DNA of 64,000 bases from Bordetella petrii (GCA_017745595.1 WMBV01000009.1:100008-164007), one strand, 5' to 3'. Shown: positions 1 through 11,088, counted from the first letter of the stretch. Numbers and translations are program-made. Notes: generated from the letters alone by a model not told the origin.

Positions 1-53
1 GGGCAAAGCACCAGCAGCGCGGCCGTGGCGGCCAGCCGGCGTAGACCAGGCAT
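1..53 (-). CDS. lolA: N-terminus of a secreted protein, probably LolA (partial)
   Basis: Only the first 17 codons lie in the window. They read as a signal peptide: a basic start ([10 protein letters not shown]) followed by a hydrophobic Ala/Leu run. The ATG overlaps the ftsK stop codon (ATGA), so it is translationally coupled to ftsK. In many proteobacteria the gene directly after ftsK is lolA, the periplasmic carrier that moves lipoproteins from LolCDE to LolB. The identity rests on this gene order, not on domain sequence. Confidence 0.5.
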   Translation of the reverse strand, partial: MPGLRRLAATAALLVLC

Positions 54-2422
54 CAGGCTTCCTCTTTGGACGGCACCAGGATTTCCCGGTTGCCGTTGGA
101 TTGCATTGCCGACACCATACCCGATTGCTCCATTTGCTCGAGTAACCGGGCGGCACGGTTGTAACCAATTCGCAGATGGCGCTGCACCAGCGAAATCGAG
201 GCGCGGCGGTGCTTCAGCACCACTTCGCAGGCCTGATCGTACATGGGGTCGCTTTCGGTATCGGTCATGCCCGTGACACTGCCCACGCCGTCTCCGGTTT
301 CGCCTTCCAGCGCGCCTTCGAGCAGGCCTTCGACATAGTTGGGCTCGCCCTGCGCCTTCAGGTGCTCGACCACGCGGTGCACTTCGTCGTCGCCGACGAA
401 GGCGCCGTGCACCCGCACCGGCAGGCCGGTGCCCGGCGGCATGTAGAGCATGTCGCCCTGCCCCAGCAGGGTTTCGGCGCCCATCTGGTCGAGAATGGTG
501 CGCGAGTCGATCTTGGACGACACCTGGAACGCGATGCGCGTGGGGATGTTGGCCTTGATCAGGCCGGTGATGACGTCGACGCTGGGCCGCTGGGTGGCCA
601 GAATAAGATGGATGCCGGCGGCCCGCGCCTTCTGGGCCAGGCGCGCGATGAGCTCTTCGATCTTCTTGCCCACCACCATCATCAGGTCGGCCAGTTCGTC
701 GATGACCACCACGATGGTGGGCAGCGGCGCCAGGGGCTCGGGCTGGTCGGGCGTCAGCGAGAACGGATTGGGAATGGGTTCTTCGCGCTTGATGGCGTCG
801 CGGATCTTGGTGTTGTACCCCGCCAGGTTGCGCACGCCCATTTTGCTCATCAGGCGGTAGCGTTTTTCCATTTCGCCCACGCACCAGTTCAGGGCGTTGG
901 CGGCGTGGCGCATGTCGGTGACCACCGGCGCCAGCAAGTGCGGGATGCCTTCGTAGACGCTCATTTCGAGCATCTTGGGATCGATGAGGATGAGCCGGGT
1001 ATCGGAGGCGCCGGCCTTGTAGAGCAGCGACAGGATCATTGCATTGATACCCACCGACTTGCCCGAGCCGGTGGTGCCGGCCACCAACAGGTGCGGCATC
1101 TTGGCCAGGTCGGCCACCACTGGGTTGCCGGCGATGTCTTTGCCCAGCGCCATCGTCACGATGGAGTGGCTGGCATGATACGTTTGCGACCCCAGGATCT
1201 CGGACAGCTTGACCATCTGGCGGCGCGGGTTGGGCAGTTCGAGGCCCATGAGGTTCTTGCCGGGTATGGTTTCCACCACCCGGATGCTGACCAGGCTGAG
1301 CGCGCGAGCCAGGTCTTTGGCCAGGTTGACGATCTGGCTGCCCTTCACGCCGGTGGCCGGCTCGATTTCATAGCGGGTAATGACGGGCCCCGCCTGGGCC
1401 GCCACCACGGTGACGTTCACGCCGAAATCGGCCAGTTTCTTCTCGATGAGGCGCGAAGTGAATTCGATGGTCTCGGCCGAGACGGTTTCCTGGTTGGGCG
1501 CGGGCGGGTCGAGCAGGCTGACGGCCGGCAGGTCGCCTTCGCCGGCCGGCGGGGCGAATAGAGTCTGCTGTTTTTCTTTTTCGACGCGGTCCGAGCGCGG
1601 CACCACGGTAATGGCGGGCTCGATGCGCACCGGCTGTTCGTGGGTAAGCTTTTCGTGCTTGGCCTCGACCTGTTCGGTGCGCACCGCCTTGGCGACCTGG
1701 CCGACCTTGCGGTCTTGGCGCGCGGTGTACGAATCGCGCGCGCGCCGCAGCAGGGTTTCGAGCCAGTTGCCGACCCGTTCGGCCACCAGCAGCCACGAAA
1801 ACGAGAAAAACAGGCTGAGGCCCACCGCCAGCATCACCAGCAGCGCCAGCGTGCCGCCGGTAAAGCCCACGCCCTCGGCCAGCGCGCCGGCCAGCATCTG
1901 GCCGATGACGCCGCCCGCGCCGCTTTCGCCGTCGGTGCCGCCGGGCAGGTGCATGCCCCAGCTGTACAGGCGCAGCGCCTCGATGCCCAGCGAGCCCACC
2001 AGCACCAGGAAGAAACCGATGCCCTCTTCCCAGTGCACGCGCGGCAGGACTTCCGGCTGCTTGGGATCGGCGCGGAAATGGCTGGCCAGCCGGCGATAGC
2101 CGGCCCGCACGCGGTGCAGCAGCAGCACGACCCACCACCACGCCGAATAGCCGAACAAATACAGCAGGATGTCGGACAGGTAGGCGCCCAGGGTGCCCCC
2201 CCGGTTATGGATGACCCCGCCCGGCACGGAATGCGACCAGCCGGGATCGGCGGGCGACCAGGTGGCCAGCACCAGCGTCAGCCAGGCGGCCAGGGCGGCG
2301 AACAGAATCCAGCGCGCTTCGCGCAGCAGGGCGGAAATCCGGGTCTGCAGGGGCGAAGGGCCGTTTCGAGTATTGCGCGAGGCGCGCGGAGAGGCAGTTG
2401 AAATACGCGGCATGCGGCTCAT
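53..2422 (-). CDS. ftsK: DNA translocase FtsK
   Basis: FtsK is the septal DNA pump that clears chromosome termini from the closing septum and activates XerCD recombination at dif. The 789-residue protein has an N-terminal membrane region (about residues 35-210, four hydrophobic segments), a short linker, and a RecA-like motor with Walker A GTTGSGKS near residue 450, LILIDPKM near 475 and a Walker B-like [12 protein letters not shown] near 570. A C-terminal winged-helix gamma domain (about 725-785) recognises KOPS sequences. The length suits the short-linker FtsK/SpoIIIE type of betaproteobacteria. It is divergent from trxB and coupled to the probable lolA. Confidence 0.95.
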   Translation of the reverse strand: MSRMPRISTASPRASRNTRNGPSPLQTRISALLREARWILFAALAAWLTLVLATWSPADPGWSHSVPGGVIHNRGGTLGAYLSDILLYLFGYSAWWWVVLLLHRVRAGYRRLASHFRADPKQPEVLPRVHWEEGIGFFLVLVGSLGIEALRLYSWGMHLPGGTDGESGAGGVIGQMLAGALAEGVGFTGGTLALLVMLAVGLSLFFSFSWLLVAERVGNWLETLLRRARDSYTARQDRKVGQVAKAVRTEQVEAKHEKLTHEQPVRIEPAITVVPRSDRVEKEKQQTLFAPPAGEGDLPAVSLLDPPAPNQETVSAETIEFTSRLIEKKLADFGVNVTVVAAQAGPVITRYEIEPATGVKGSQIVNLAKDLARALSLVSIRVVETIPGKNLMGLELPNPRRQMVKLSEILGSQTYHASHSIVTMALGKDIAGNPVVADLAKMPHLLVAGTTGSGKSVGINAMILSLLYKAGASDTRLILIDPKMLEMSVYEGIPHLLAPVVTDMRHAANALNWCVGEMEKRYRLMSKMGVRNLAGYNTKIRDAIKREEPIPNPFSLTPDQPEPLAPLPTIVVVIDELADLMMVVGKKIEELIARLAQKARAAGIHLILATQRPSVDVITGLIKANIPTRIAFQVSSKIDSRTILDQMGAETLLGQGDMLYMPPGTGLPVRVHGAFVGDDEVHRVVEHLKAQGEPNYVEGLLEGALEGETGDGVGSVTGMTDTESDPMYDQACEVVLKHRRASISLVQRHLRIGYNRAARLLEQMEQSGMVSAMQSNGNREILVPSKEEA

Positions 2423-2428
2423 TATAAT
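2398..2428 (+). promoter_or_regulatory. Candidate sigma70 promoter of trxB
   Basis: TTGAAA at 2398-2403 and TATAAT at 2423-2428 are separated by 19 bases, slightly longer than optimal. Transcription would start about 20 bases before the trxB ATG. The element overlaps the first codons of divergent ftsK. The -10 box is perfect but the spacing makes this only a candidate. Confidence 0.45.
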
Positions 2429-2443
2429 TGGGCATCCCTCTAA

Positions 2444-4078
<1,635 letters not shown>

Positions 4079-4082
<4 letters not shown>

Positions 4083-4408
4083 AATGGGTCTACCTGGGCG
4101 TGGCTATCGTGGCGGAAATCATCGCCACCAGCGCCCTGAAAAGCGCCGATGGCTTTACCCGCCTGCTGCCCTCGCTGGTCACGGTGGCCGGCTACGCCGT
4201 GGCGTTCTATTTCCTGGCGCTGACCCTGCGCGACATTCCGGTGGGCATTGCCTACGCCATCTGGTCGGGCGTGGGCATCGTGCTGATCTCGCTGGTGGGC
4301 GTGCTGTTCTTCAAGCAGCACCTCGACGGCCCCGCCATCCTGGGCATCGCCTTGATCATCGCCGGCGTGGTGGTGATGAACGTTTTTTCGAAATCGGTCG
4401 GGCACTGA
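4079..4408 (+). CDS. Small multidrug resistance (EmrE-type) transporter
   Basis: The 109-residue inner-membrane protein has four transmembrane helices. The essential membrane carboxylate of the family (Glu14 of EmrE) is present as Glu13 in AIVAEIIATSALK. Such dimers exchange protons for cationic drugs, quaternary ammonium compounds or guanidinium. The GIAYAIWSGVGIV segment in helix 3 matches the EmrE branch rather than SugE, but substrates cannot be assigned. The start is the ATG overlapping the stop of the Smr gene (ATGA). Confidence 0.88.
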
Positions 4409-6490
4409 TCACGGCAGCGGCGGCGGCGGGCCGTCGGGCTCGCGCAGATACTGCACCAGCATCGCGGTGGCGCGATCGGGCGGCGGCGTCAGCAGCGACA
4501 CGACCACGATCGTCAAGAACGCCACCGGGGCGCCGAATACGCCCGCCGCGATGGGCTGGATGCCCCACCACAAATCCACCGGCTGGCCGCGCTCGACGCC
4601 GAACACCCATTCGCGCAGCCAGGGATGGGTGTGCGCCATATAGCCGAAGGTAACCGCCAGGCCAGCCAGCATGCCCAGCGTGGCGCCCCATTTATTGGCG
4701 CGGCGCCAGAAAATGCCCATGACCAGCGCCGGAAAAAACGACGAGGCCGCGAAAGAAAACGCCGCGGACACCATGAACAGGATGTCGGCCGGCTTGCGGG
4801 CCGCCACCCAGGCCGCCCCGAACGCCACCGCCAGCAGCAGGATCTTCGACACCATTACCCGGCGCGCGGCCGACATGCGCGGCGACACCAGCCGGTACCA
4901 CATGTCGTGCGATAGCGAGTTGGACAAGGTCAGCAGCAGCCCGTCGGCGGTGGACAGCGCGGCCGCCAGCCCGCCCGCGGCCACCAGGCCGGACACCACG
5001 TACGGCAGGCCGCCGATCTCGGGCATGGCCAGTACCACCACGTCCGCGCCCATGCCGATCTCGCCGAGCTGTACCGTGCCGTCTCGGTTGACGTCCAGCA
5101 GGTCCAGCAGATTGATATCGACCGCGCTCCAGGCGTGCACCCAGTTGGGCAGCGAAGCGAATTGGCTGCCCACCACCTGCGTATAGACCTCGTACTTGAC
5201 CAGCAGCGCCAGCGCCGGCGCCATGAAGTACAGCAGCAGGATGAACAGCAGCGACCAGCACACCGAGCGGCGCGCCTCGATCACCGAGGGCGTGGTGTAT
5301 GACCGCATCAAGATGTGCGGCATGCCCGCCGTGCCCAGCATCAGGCACAGCACCAGCGCCAGGAAATTGACGCGCATTTCGCGCCGTTCTTGCGGATCTT
5401 TGGCGGGAAACGGCTCGGCGTGCGGCACCGGCGGCGACCCGCGCGCCTCGTATACCGCCCGCGCCTGCGACCACGCCACCCGCGCCGCCTCGACGCTGGC
5501 GGGATACGCCTCGAGCTCGCGTTCCAGCGAACGGATCTCGACCATGGGCGCATCGGCGGCGGTCAGCTGCGCCAGCTGGCTGCGCAGCTTGTCTTTTTCC
5601 TGGGTCCACGATTGCGGCAGCGCCTGCAGCCGCTGGGTCATCTGGTCGGCGCGCGCCTTCCACAGCTGCCGCACCTGCAATTCGGCCACGTCCTTGCCCA
5701 GTTGCGATTCGCGCTCGGTCACCTGCTGCAGCACCGTGCCGGCCGACAATTGCGGCAGGGGCATGCCGGTATGCTTCATCGACAGCCACACCACCGGCAC
5801 CAGATAAGCCACCACCAGAATGATGTACTGCCCGACCTGGGTCCAGGTAACGGCGCGCATGCCCCCCAGGAACGAACACACCAGCATGCCGCCCAGCGCC
5901 ACGAAAATGCCCAGCTCGAACGAAATGCCGGTCATGCGCGTGGTGATGATGCCCACGCCGTAGATCTGCGCCACCAGATAGGTGAACGAGCACAGCACCG
6001 CGCAGGCCACGCCCGCCAGCCGCGCCAGGTTGCCGCCGTAGCGCGCGCCCATGAAGTCGGGAATGGTGTATTGGCCGAACTTGCGCAAGTACGGCGCGAG
6101 CAGCAGCGCCACCAGCACGTAGCCGCCGGTCCAGCCCATGATGTAGGCCAGCCCGCCATAGCCCGTCAGGTACAGCGTGCCGGCCACGCCGATGAACGAG
6201 GCCACCGACATCCAGTCGGCGGCCGTGGCCATGCCGTTGTAGAACGCCGGCACGCGCCGTCCCGCCACGTAATACTCGACCTGGTCGGACGTGCGGCACA
6301 CGATGCCGATGCCCGCATACAGGCTGACCGTGGCCAGCAGGAACACATAGCCGATCCAGTTGCGCGCCATGCCCGCCACCTCGGCCAGGGCCAACAGCAC
6401 GATCAGCAAGGCAAAGCCGGCCGTATACAGCACATAGATGCGGCGCAGCCGGATGTCGAATTCGCGGGGGTTATCGCCAGTAAACGGCAT
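4409..6490 (-). CDS. Sodium:solute symporter, large subunit (VC_2705 type) with EF-hand loop
   Basis: This 693-residue inner-membrane permease of the SSS superfamily has about 13 hydrophobic segments. It matches the two-component VC_2705 subfamily, in which a small DUF4212 subunit is encoded just upstream. A soluble insert of roughly 120 residues, largely helical and charged (around residues 270-390), separates two helices. Residues 466-477 read DVNRDGTVQLGE, a canonical EF-hand calcium loop. The start ATG (6488-6490) overlaps the stop of the small subunit. Related systems take up monocarboxylates; the substrate here is unknown. Confidence 0.85.
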   Translation of the reverse strand: MPFTGDNPREFDIRLRRIYVLYTAGFALLIVLLALAEVAGMARNWIGYVFLLATVSLYAGIGIVCRTSDQVEYYVAGRRVPAFYNGMATAADWMSVASFIGVAGTLYLTGYGGLAYIMGWTGGYVLVALLLAPYLRKFGQYTIPDFMGARYGGNLARLAGVACAVLCSFTYLVAQIYGVGIITTRMTGISFELGIFVALGGMLVCSFLGGMRAVTWTQVGQYIILVVAYLVPVVWLSMKHTGMPLPQLSAGTVLQQVTERESQLGKDVAELQVRQLWKARADQMTQRLQALPQSWTQEKDKLRSQLAQLTAADAPMVEIRSLERELEAYPASVEAARVAWSQARAVYEARGSPPVPHAEPFPAKDPQERREMRVNFLALVLCLMLGTAGMPHILMRSYTTPSVIEARRSVCWSLLFILLLYFMAPALALLVKYEVYTQVVGSQFASLPNWVHAWSAVDINLLDLLDVNRDGTVQLGEIGMGADVVVLAMPEIGGLPYVVSGLVAAGGLAAALSTADGLLLTLSNSLSHDMWYRLVSPRMSAARRVMVSKILLLAVAFGAAWVAARKPADILFMVSAAFSFAASSFFPALVMGIFWRRANKWGATLGMLAGLAVTFGYMAHTHPWLREWVFGVERGQPVDLWWGIQPIAAGVFGAPVAFLTIVVVSLLTPPPDRATAMLVQYLREPDGPPPPLP

Positions 6491-6768
6491 TAACCGCCCC
6501 GCTCGTCGTCGCGACGGGCCCGCGCATCGGCGCGGTTCATCAGGTAGGCGTAGATGACGATCAGCACCAGATACGACAGGGGCGCGCCATAGGCCGCCAT
6601 CCAGAACGAAAACGGCCAGCCGATGAAATCGAAGCGTAGATCGCGGGCGAAAAATGCCGGCAGGAAGGTCAGCGCGGCCCAGCAAGCCGTCAGGATGGCG
6701 ATCAGGACCAGGTTGCGCCGCCAGTAACGTTGGGCAGCGGGGGAAATCGGGGTGCGGGAATCCGGCAT
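6490..6768 (-). CDS. DUF4212 small subunit of the Na+/solute symporter
   Basis: A 92-residue protein with two transmembrane helices, containing RYWRRNLVLIAILTACWAALTFLPAFF and GWPFSFWMAAYGAPLSYLVLIVIYA-like segments typical of DUF4212. It is the partner of the large permease encoded immediately downstream, with a TAATG stop/start overlap. The ATG at 6768 is chosen because homology begins there; an in-frame extension to 6849 looks non-coding. It is the first gene of the predicted sigma54 transcript. Confidence 0.82.
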   Translation of the reverse strand: MPDSRTPISPAAQRYWRRNLVLIAILTACWAALTFLPAFFARDLRFDFIGWPFSFWMAAYGAPLSYLVLIVIYAYLMNRADARARRDDERGG

Positions 6769-6844
6769 GCGGGTCAGTGTCCGGTTACGCACCGCTGAAA
6801 GAAGCCTGTATGCACAAAAGCGGGCCTTGTAAGCGACAACGGCC

Positions 6845-6860
6845 GGCACGAGTGGTGCCA
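6845..6860 (-). promoter_or_regulatory. Predicted sigma54 promoter (-24/-12) of the symporter operon
   Basis: Read on the minus strand the sequence is TGGCACCACTCGTGCC. It has the invariant GG and GC doublets ten bases apart and matches TGGCAC-N5-TTGCA except at one position of the -12 box. Transcription would start near 6834, about 65 bases before the small-subunit ATG. A perfect NtrC-type palindrome lies about 200 bases upstream (7030-7058). Confidence 0.5.
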
Positions 6861-7029
6861 GCCGTTGTGCATTTTGCTTTTATTGGGTACTGCCAGTTTG
6901 TTATACCGGTGCCGCCGGCCGCCCATCATGCAGGGCTGTTTGTCTCCTCACCTGCATGGATCAGGATTCTGCACCAGGAACGGGATTGTCACACTAGGGG
7001 AATGCCCTAAGCCGGCGCCAAAACATCTG

Positions 7030-7058
7030 ATTGAATGCACCGTTTTGGTGCATTCAAT
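7030..7058. promoter_or_regulatory. NtrC-type enhancer palindrome
   Basis: A perfect inverted repeat with 12-base arms (ATTGAATGCACC / GGTGCATTCAAT) around a 5-base spacer. Its core, TGCACC-N5-GGTGCA, equals the established NtrC (GlnG) binding consensus. It lies in the 406-base gap 6769-7174 between the symporter operon and the porin terminator, at the distance expected of a sigma54 enhancer. I see no other strong feature in this gap apart from the listed promoter and terminator. Confidence 0.5.
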
Positions 7059-7090
7059 GCCGCAAACCCGGCCGGCCTGGCTGGCGCATC

Positions 7091-7124
7091 AGAATAAAAA
7101 AGGCCACCCACACTGTGGATGGCC
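7091..7124 (-). terminator. Rho-independent terminator of the porin gene
   Basis: On the minus strand an 11-bp hairpin (7102-7124, one G-U pair, one-base loop on paper) is followed by a run of seven T with A/T beyond it. It lies 50 bases after the porin stop codon. Confidence 0.75.
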
Positions 7125-7174
7125 AAGAACAAGGCGCCCCGACTCCGCTCGGAAAAGGGCAACCCGTACCCTGA

Positions 7175-8311
7175 TCAGAAGCGGTGACGCAGGCCGACGC
7201 CGACCGTCAGCATCTTGTTGCCGTCGACGAAGGCGTAGCCGTCGGCGTACGAACCCACCGCGTACAGGTTGGTGCGCTTGGACAAGTCGTAGGTGTAACC
7301 CAGGCTGTAGATGTCCATTTTTTCCAGACCCTTGTTCGGATCGGCACGCTGCCACGAACCGAACACGTTGCTGGCGCCGCCAATCGGTGCGCTCAGGCCA
7401 ACCAGGTACGAATTGACCTTCAAGCCGTCCCAAGTGAAGCGATCGTTGGTGTTGCCCAGGCCCTTGGCCGGGGTGTTGGTGTTGAAAGCACCGCCGCCCA
7501 GGTCGAAGTCTTGGCCGACGAACACGCCGTCTTTGGTGCGGCCATAGGCCAGCGACACCTTCACGACTTCGAAGTCATAGGCCGCGCCCAGAATGAACTG
7601 CTGCGGTTGCGGCTGGCTGGGATAGCGGAACTGCTGGTCATACGTGAAGGCCACTTGCAGCGGGCCGCCCACGTAGCGGATACCGGCCGTCACGGCACGG
7701 TTGTTCTCGCTGCGCTTGAAGTTGGTCGGGCCTTCGACGTCGTCGGTCGAGAACGAATAGCCCACACCGCCCTGGAAGCCGCTCCAGCTGGGGGTCTGGT
7801 ACATCACCATGTTGTCGTAGCGGACCGTGTTGGCCGCGCTGAACGACGAACCCATGGTCGAGTTCAGGTAGCTGAGCGAGAACGGATCGATATCGGAGAA
7901 GTACTTCGACGCGATGTTGGTTTGACGGCCGAGATCCAGGCGGCCCAGGGTGTCGCTTTGCAGGCCGATGGTGGCTTGGCGGCCGAACAGGCGGTCGCCC
8001 TGCTTGCTGTTGCCGTTGCTGGCGCCGAAGCCGCTTTCCAGCACGAACACCGCCGACAGGCCATCGCCCAGGTCTTCAGTGCCGCGCAGACCCCAGCGCG
8101 AGCCGCTCTGGATGCCGTCGGTCATGCCGATACGGGACTGGTAATCGCCGCCATATTGCCCGCGATTCACATCATTGGTACCGACTTTGCCACGCTGGTA
8201 GGTGATCCCAACGTCAATCAAGCCGTACAAGGTCACCGAGGTTTCAGCGTAGGCGGTACCGCCGATGCCAGCAAGAATTGCGCCGGCGAGCAAGGTTTTT
8301 GTTAGTTTCAT
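7175..8311 (-). CDS. Outer-membrane porin (Gram-negative general porin family)
   Basis: A 378-residue protein with a clear signal peptide (MKLTKTLLAGAILAGIGGTAYA, cut before ETSVTLYG) and the beta-strand pattern of neisserial/Bordetella trimeric porins. It starts with SVTLYGLIDVGITYQ and ends in an aromatic residue (LRHRF), the outer-membrane assembly signal. The PEFIG/LGxxDLGRQ region typical of porin_4 is seen as DTLGRLDLGRQTNIAS. The ATG at 8311 is preceded by GAGGAA at good spacing; the upstream in-frame extension is not part of the protein. It is a single-gene unit with its own terminator. Confidence 0.93.
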   Translation of the reverse strand: MKLTKTLLAGAILAGIGGTAYAETSVTLYGLIDVGITYQRGKVGTNDVNRGQYGGDYQSRIGMTDGIQSGSRWGLRGTEDLGDGLSAVFVLESGFGASNGNSKQGDRLFGRQATIGLQSDTLGRLDLGRQTNIASKYFSDIDPFSLSYLNSTMGSSFSAANTVRYDNMVMYQTPSWSGFQGGVGYSFSTDDVEGPTNFKRSENNRAVTAGIRYVGGPLQVAFTYDQQFRYPSQPQPQQFILGAAYDFEVVKVSLAYGRTKDGVFVGQDFDLGGGAFNTNTPAKGLGNTNDRFTWDGLKVNSYLVGLSAPIGGASNVFGSWQRADPNKGLEKMDIYSLGYTYDLSKRTNLYAVGSYADGYAFVDGNKMLTVGVGLRHRF

Positions 8312-8341
8312 TTCCTCATCCCGATCAAGAGTGAATGCTGT

Positions 8342-8363
8342 CTGTCTCCACCCGCGGAGACAG
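8342..8363. repeat. Perfect 8-bp inverted repeat in the porin leader
   Basis: CTGTCTCC and GGAGACAG flank six bases, 31-52 bases upstream of the porin ATG. It may be a 5'-UTR hairpin or an operator. A weak TTGGTG-17-TAACGT promoter candidate lies just upstream on the minus strand. Confidence 0.4.
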
Positions 8364-8492
8364 TCCCGAACCCATACGTTAGGGAAAGGCAGGGATTCCA
8401 CCAAAACGAGGAACTACACAAGGAATCAAAAGATTTCCGTGGACCTGATGAATACCCTTATTTCCCTAGGAGGAAAAATTTCGAACAAAAAA

Positions 8493-8505
8493 TTAAGTTA
8501 CTTAA
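8493..8505. promoter_or_regulatory. Palindrome TTAAGT-T-ACTTAA upstream of the porin
   Basis: A perfect 13-base palindrome lies in an AT-rich stretch (about 8440-8520) that stands out from the GC-rich background, roughly 180 bases upstream of the porin start. It is a possible operator or UP-element region. The rest of the 454-base gap 8312-8765 contains only the icd terminator. Confidence 0.3.
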
Positions 8506-8705
8506 TACACTTTTATTAACACTGGGTTTATGGCGTACGAACAACAGACTGCTGCTATTCCGGCGGCGCTGTCTCCTGCGGCACGGGCAGCCCGCGAGCC
8601 GGTTCCAGCCGATCCGGGCCATTTGGCAGCGCAAACATCAGTATTGTTTTTAATACATCCGGTGAATGTTTGTCCATGCATTGCATGGCGGCGCCGCAAC
8701 GGACG

Positions 8706-8734
8706 CAAAAAAAGCCGCCCCGAAGGGCGGCTTT
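8706..8734 (-). terminator. Rho-independent terminator of icd
   Basis: AAAGCCGCCC / GGGCGGCTTT form a 10-bp stem around a CGAA tetraloop (8711-8734), followed on the minus strand by a T-run. It lies 32 bases after the icd stop. Confidence 0.85.
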
Positions 8735-8765
8735 GCATGACAGGCGGACGGGCCGCGCCGCCGTA

Positions 8766-10022
8766 TTACATGTGGTCGATCATGACCTGGCCGAAGCCCG
8801 AGCACGACACCTGCGTAGCGCCTTCGAGCAGGCGCGCGAAGTCGTACGTGACCTGCTTGGACAGGATGGATTTTTCCATGCTGGAAATGATGAGGTCGGC
8901 GGCTTCGGTCCAGCCCATGTGACGCAGCATCATTTCGGCCGACAGGATTTCCGAACCCGGGTTGACGTAATCTTTGCCGGCATACTTGGGCGCGGTGCCG
9001 TGGGTGGCTTCGAACATGGCCACCGAGTCGGACAGGTTGGCGCCCGGGGCGATGCCGATACCGCCCACTTGCGCGGCCAGGGCATCGGAGATGTAGTCGC
9101 CGTTCAGGTTCAGCGTGGCGATGACGTCGTATTCGGCCGGGCGCAGCAGGATCTGCTGCAGGAAGGCGTCGGCGATGGAATCCTTGACGATGATCTCGCG
9201 ACCGGTCTTGGGATTCTTGAACTTGCACCACGGGCCGCCGTCGATCAGCTGGGCGCCGAATTCTTTCTGGGCCAGCTCGTAGCCCCAGTCACGGAAGCCA
9301 CCTTCGGTGAACTTCATGATGTTGCCCTTGTGCACCAGCGTGACCGAAGCGCGGTCGTTGTCGATGGCGTACTGCATGGCCTTGCGCACCAGACGCTCGG
9401 TGCCTTCGCGCGACACCGGCTTGATGCCGATGGACGAGGTGTTCGGGAAACGGATCTTCGTCACGCCGAGCTTGGTCTGCAGGTACTGGATCAGTTCCTT
9501 GGCCTGCTCGGTCTCGGCCTGGTATTCGATACCGGCGTAGATGTCTTCGGAGTTCTCGCGGAAAATGACCATGTCGGTCTTTTCGGGCTCGCGCACGGGC
9601 GAAGGCACGCCCTTGAAGTAGCGCACCGGGCGCAGGCAGACGTACAGGTCGAGCTGCTGGCGCAGCGCCACGTTCAGCGAACGGATGCCGCCGCCCACCG
9701 GCGTGGTCAGGGGGCCCTTGATCGACACCACGTAGTCTTTCACGACTTCGAGGGTTTCGTCGGGCAGCCAGACGTCGGGGCCGTACACCTTGGTGGCCTT
9801 CTCGCCGGCATAGACTTCCATCCAGTGGATCTTGCGCTTGCCGCCGTAGGCCTTTTGCACGGCAGCGTCCACGACCTTGATCATGACGGGCGTGATGTCG
9901 GCGCCGGTACCGTCACCTTCGATGTACGGAACGATGGCCTGGTCGGGCACGTTCAGCGAAAAATCGGGGTTGACCGTGATTTTCTGGCCCCCTGCGGGAA
10001 CCTTGATATGTTGGTAGGACAT
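8766..10022 (-). CDS. icd: Isocitrate dehydrogenase (NADP+)
   Basis: This TCA-cycle enzyme converts isocitrate to 2-oxoglutarate, CO2 and NADPH. The 418-residue protein matches E. coli-type homodimeric Icd. It has [14 protein letters not shown] near the N-terminus, the substrate loop with the regulatory serine ([23 protein letters not shown] region), [24 protein letters not shown], and [24 protein letters not shown] near the C-terminus. The start at 10022 ([12 protein letters not shown]) matches the family N-terminus. It is transcribed alone, divergently from a DUF1841 gene. Confidence 0.96.
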   Translation of the reverse strand: MSYQHIKVPAGGQKITVNPDFSLNVPDQAIVPYIEGDGTGADITPVMIKVVDAAVQKAYGGKRKIHWMEVYAGEKATKVYGPDVWLPDETLEVVKDYVVSIKGPLTTPVGGGIRSLNVALRQQLDLYVCLRPVRYFKGVPSPVREPEKTDMVIFRENSEDIYAGIEYQAETEQAKELIQYLQTKLGVTKIRFPNTSSIGIKPVSREGTERLVRKAMQYAIDNDRASVTLVHKGNIMKFTEGGFRDWGYELAQKEFGAQLIDGGPWCKFKNPKTGREIIVKDSIADAFLQQILLRPAEYDVIATLNLNGDYISDALAAQVGGIGIAPGANLSDSVAMFEATHGTAPKYAGKDYVNPGSEILSAEMMLRHMGWTEAADLIISSMEKSILSKQVTYDFARLLEGATQVSCSGFGQVMIDHM

Positions 10023-10217
10023 GAATGCTCCAGTTGCTCCGGGTGGTTTTGCGCTCGCATGCCGACGGCGCGGACGCGGGGGAAGAAACCCCGAAGCAAC
10101 CGGACCGGGCGGCGGACAACCCCCAATTCTAGCTCGCATTCCGGCCAGGCGTCCGGGAAGGCCGCCGCGGGGGCGTAAAATGATGGCTGATCGCCCCTAT
10201 TTGCAGCCGTTGCCCCC

Positions 10218-10643
10218 ATGTTCAACCCGTCCCGCGACCAAGTCCGCGAATTCTTCATCGAAACCTGGCGCAAGCACCGCGCGGCCGAAGTCCTGACGCC
10301 CCTGGAATCCATGGCGCTGGACTGGGTCATCGAGCATCCCGAATACCACCCCGACCTGGAACATCCCGAGGCCATGACGGCAGAGTATCCCGTCGAGCAA
10401 GGCCGCACCAACCCGTTCCTGCACCTGTCGATGCATCTGGCGATCGCCGAACAGCTGTCCATCGACCATCCGCGCGGCATCCGCGCGGCCTACCAAAAAC
10501 TGGTGGGTCGCGGCGATGCCCACCAGGCCGCCCACGAAATCATGGAATGCCTGGGCCAGGTGGTATGGGAAGCCCAGCGGCTGGGCACCCCGCTCGACAG
10601 CGACGCGTACATTGAACTGATCCGCCAGCGCGCCGAGCGCTAG
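10218..10643 (+). CDS. DUF1841 family protein
   Basis: A 141-residue soluble protein that starts MFNPSRDQVREFF and contains the conserved NPFLHLSMHLAIAEQLSIDHP segment and an HQAAHEIMECLGQVVWEAQR helix of DUF1841. It occurs in many beta- and gammaproteobacteria; no biochemical function is established. The repeated His/Glu residues in the two helices could bind metal, which is only a guess. It ends at a bidirectional terminator shared with the cytochrome genes. Confidence 0.85.
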   Translation: MFNPSRDQVREFFIETWRKHRAAEVLTPLESMALDWVIEHPEYHPDLEHPEAMTAEYPVEQGRTNPFLHLSMHLAIAEQLSIDHPRGIRAAYQKLVGRGDAHQAAHEIMECLGQVVWEAQRLGTPLDSDAYIELIRQRAER

Positions 10644-10680
10644 CGGCGTGCCGCCCTGCCGGCGCGTTTGCACAGGCAAG

Positions 10681-10709
10681 AAAAAAGCGCCCCGCGGGGC
10701 GCTTTTTTT
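10681..10709. terminator. Bidirectional terminator between DUF1841 gene and cytochrome genes
   Basis: AAAAAAGCGCCCCG / CGGGGCGCTTTTTT form a perfect stem with A- and T-runs on both sides, serving the convergent genes. Confidence 0.9.
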
Positions 10710-10725
10710 CACACCGGGCGTGGGA

Positions 10726-11088
10726 TTATTGGCGTACGCCCAGGTCGCTGGGCTGCGCGGCCAGCCAGGCGGCCACGTGCTCGATGTCCTGGTCGGACAG
10801 TTGCGCGGCGAACGCACCCATGATGGGGTTCTTGCGCACGTTGGCCGTGGCCGGCGAGCCCGCGGCACCGCGCTTGTACGAACGCAGCGCCTGCTCGAGG
10901 TAGTCGGCATGCTGGCCGGCCAGAATCGGATAGGACGGATCGACCGGCGTCTTGGCATCGGCGCCATGGCACGACGCGCAGTTGAATTTGTCGAAGACCG
11001 CCTTGCCGGCGGCCAGGTCTTGCGCCTGCGCGGCGCAGCCGGCCGCAGCCAGGATGGCGCCCGCGAGGGTCAGCATATAGCGTTTCAT
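10726..11088 (-). CDS. Periplasmic class I cytochrome c (second of a pair)
   Basis: A 120-residue monohaem cytochrome c with signal peptide MKRYMLTLAGAILAAAGCAAQAQ, haem motif CASCH and a downstream Met axial-ligand candidate in NPIMGAFAAQLSDQDIEHVAAWLA. It resembles cytochrome c553/c4-like electron carriers. The ATG at 11088 has GAGGG upstream; a GTG at 11106 is less likely. It follows another small cytochrome c with 14 bases between them, and the two are about 35 percent alike, suggesting a tandem duplication. Confidence 0.88.
   Translation of the reverse strand: MKRYMLTLAGAILAAAGCAAQAQDLAAGKAVFDKFNCASCHGADAKTPVDPSYPILAGQHADYLEQALRSYKRGAAGSPATANVRKNPIMGAFAAQLSDQDIEHVAAWLAAQPSDLGVRQ

Noticed and set aside
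176..1561. Long open frame antisense to ftsK (461 codons)
   Set aside because: It mirrors ftsK third-base GC bias, has His/Gly/Arg-rich composition and no domain. The same holds for the long antisense frames over dnaK, dnaJ, the M16 peptidase, recN, the ligases and the integrase.
6966..6985. Second NtrC site (TGCACC half-site) closer to the sigma54 promoter
   Set aside because: Only the left half matches; the right half does not.
8530..8922. Forward frame between the porin and icd
   Set aside because: It runs through the icd terminator and into antisense icd, with no ribosome site or recognisable sequence.
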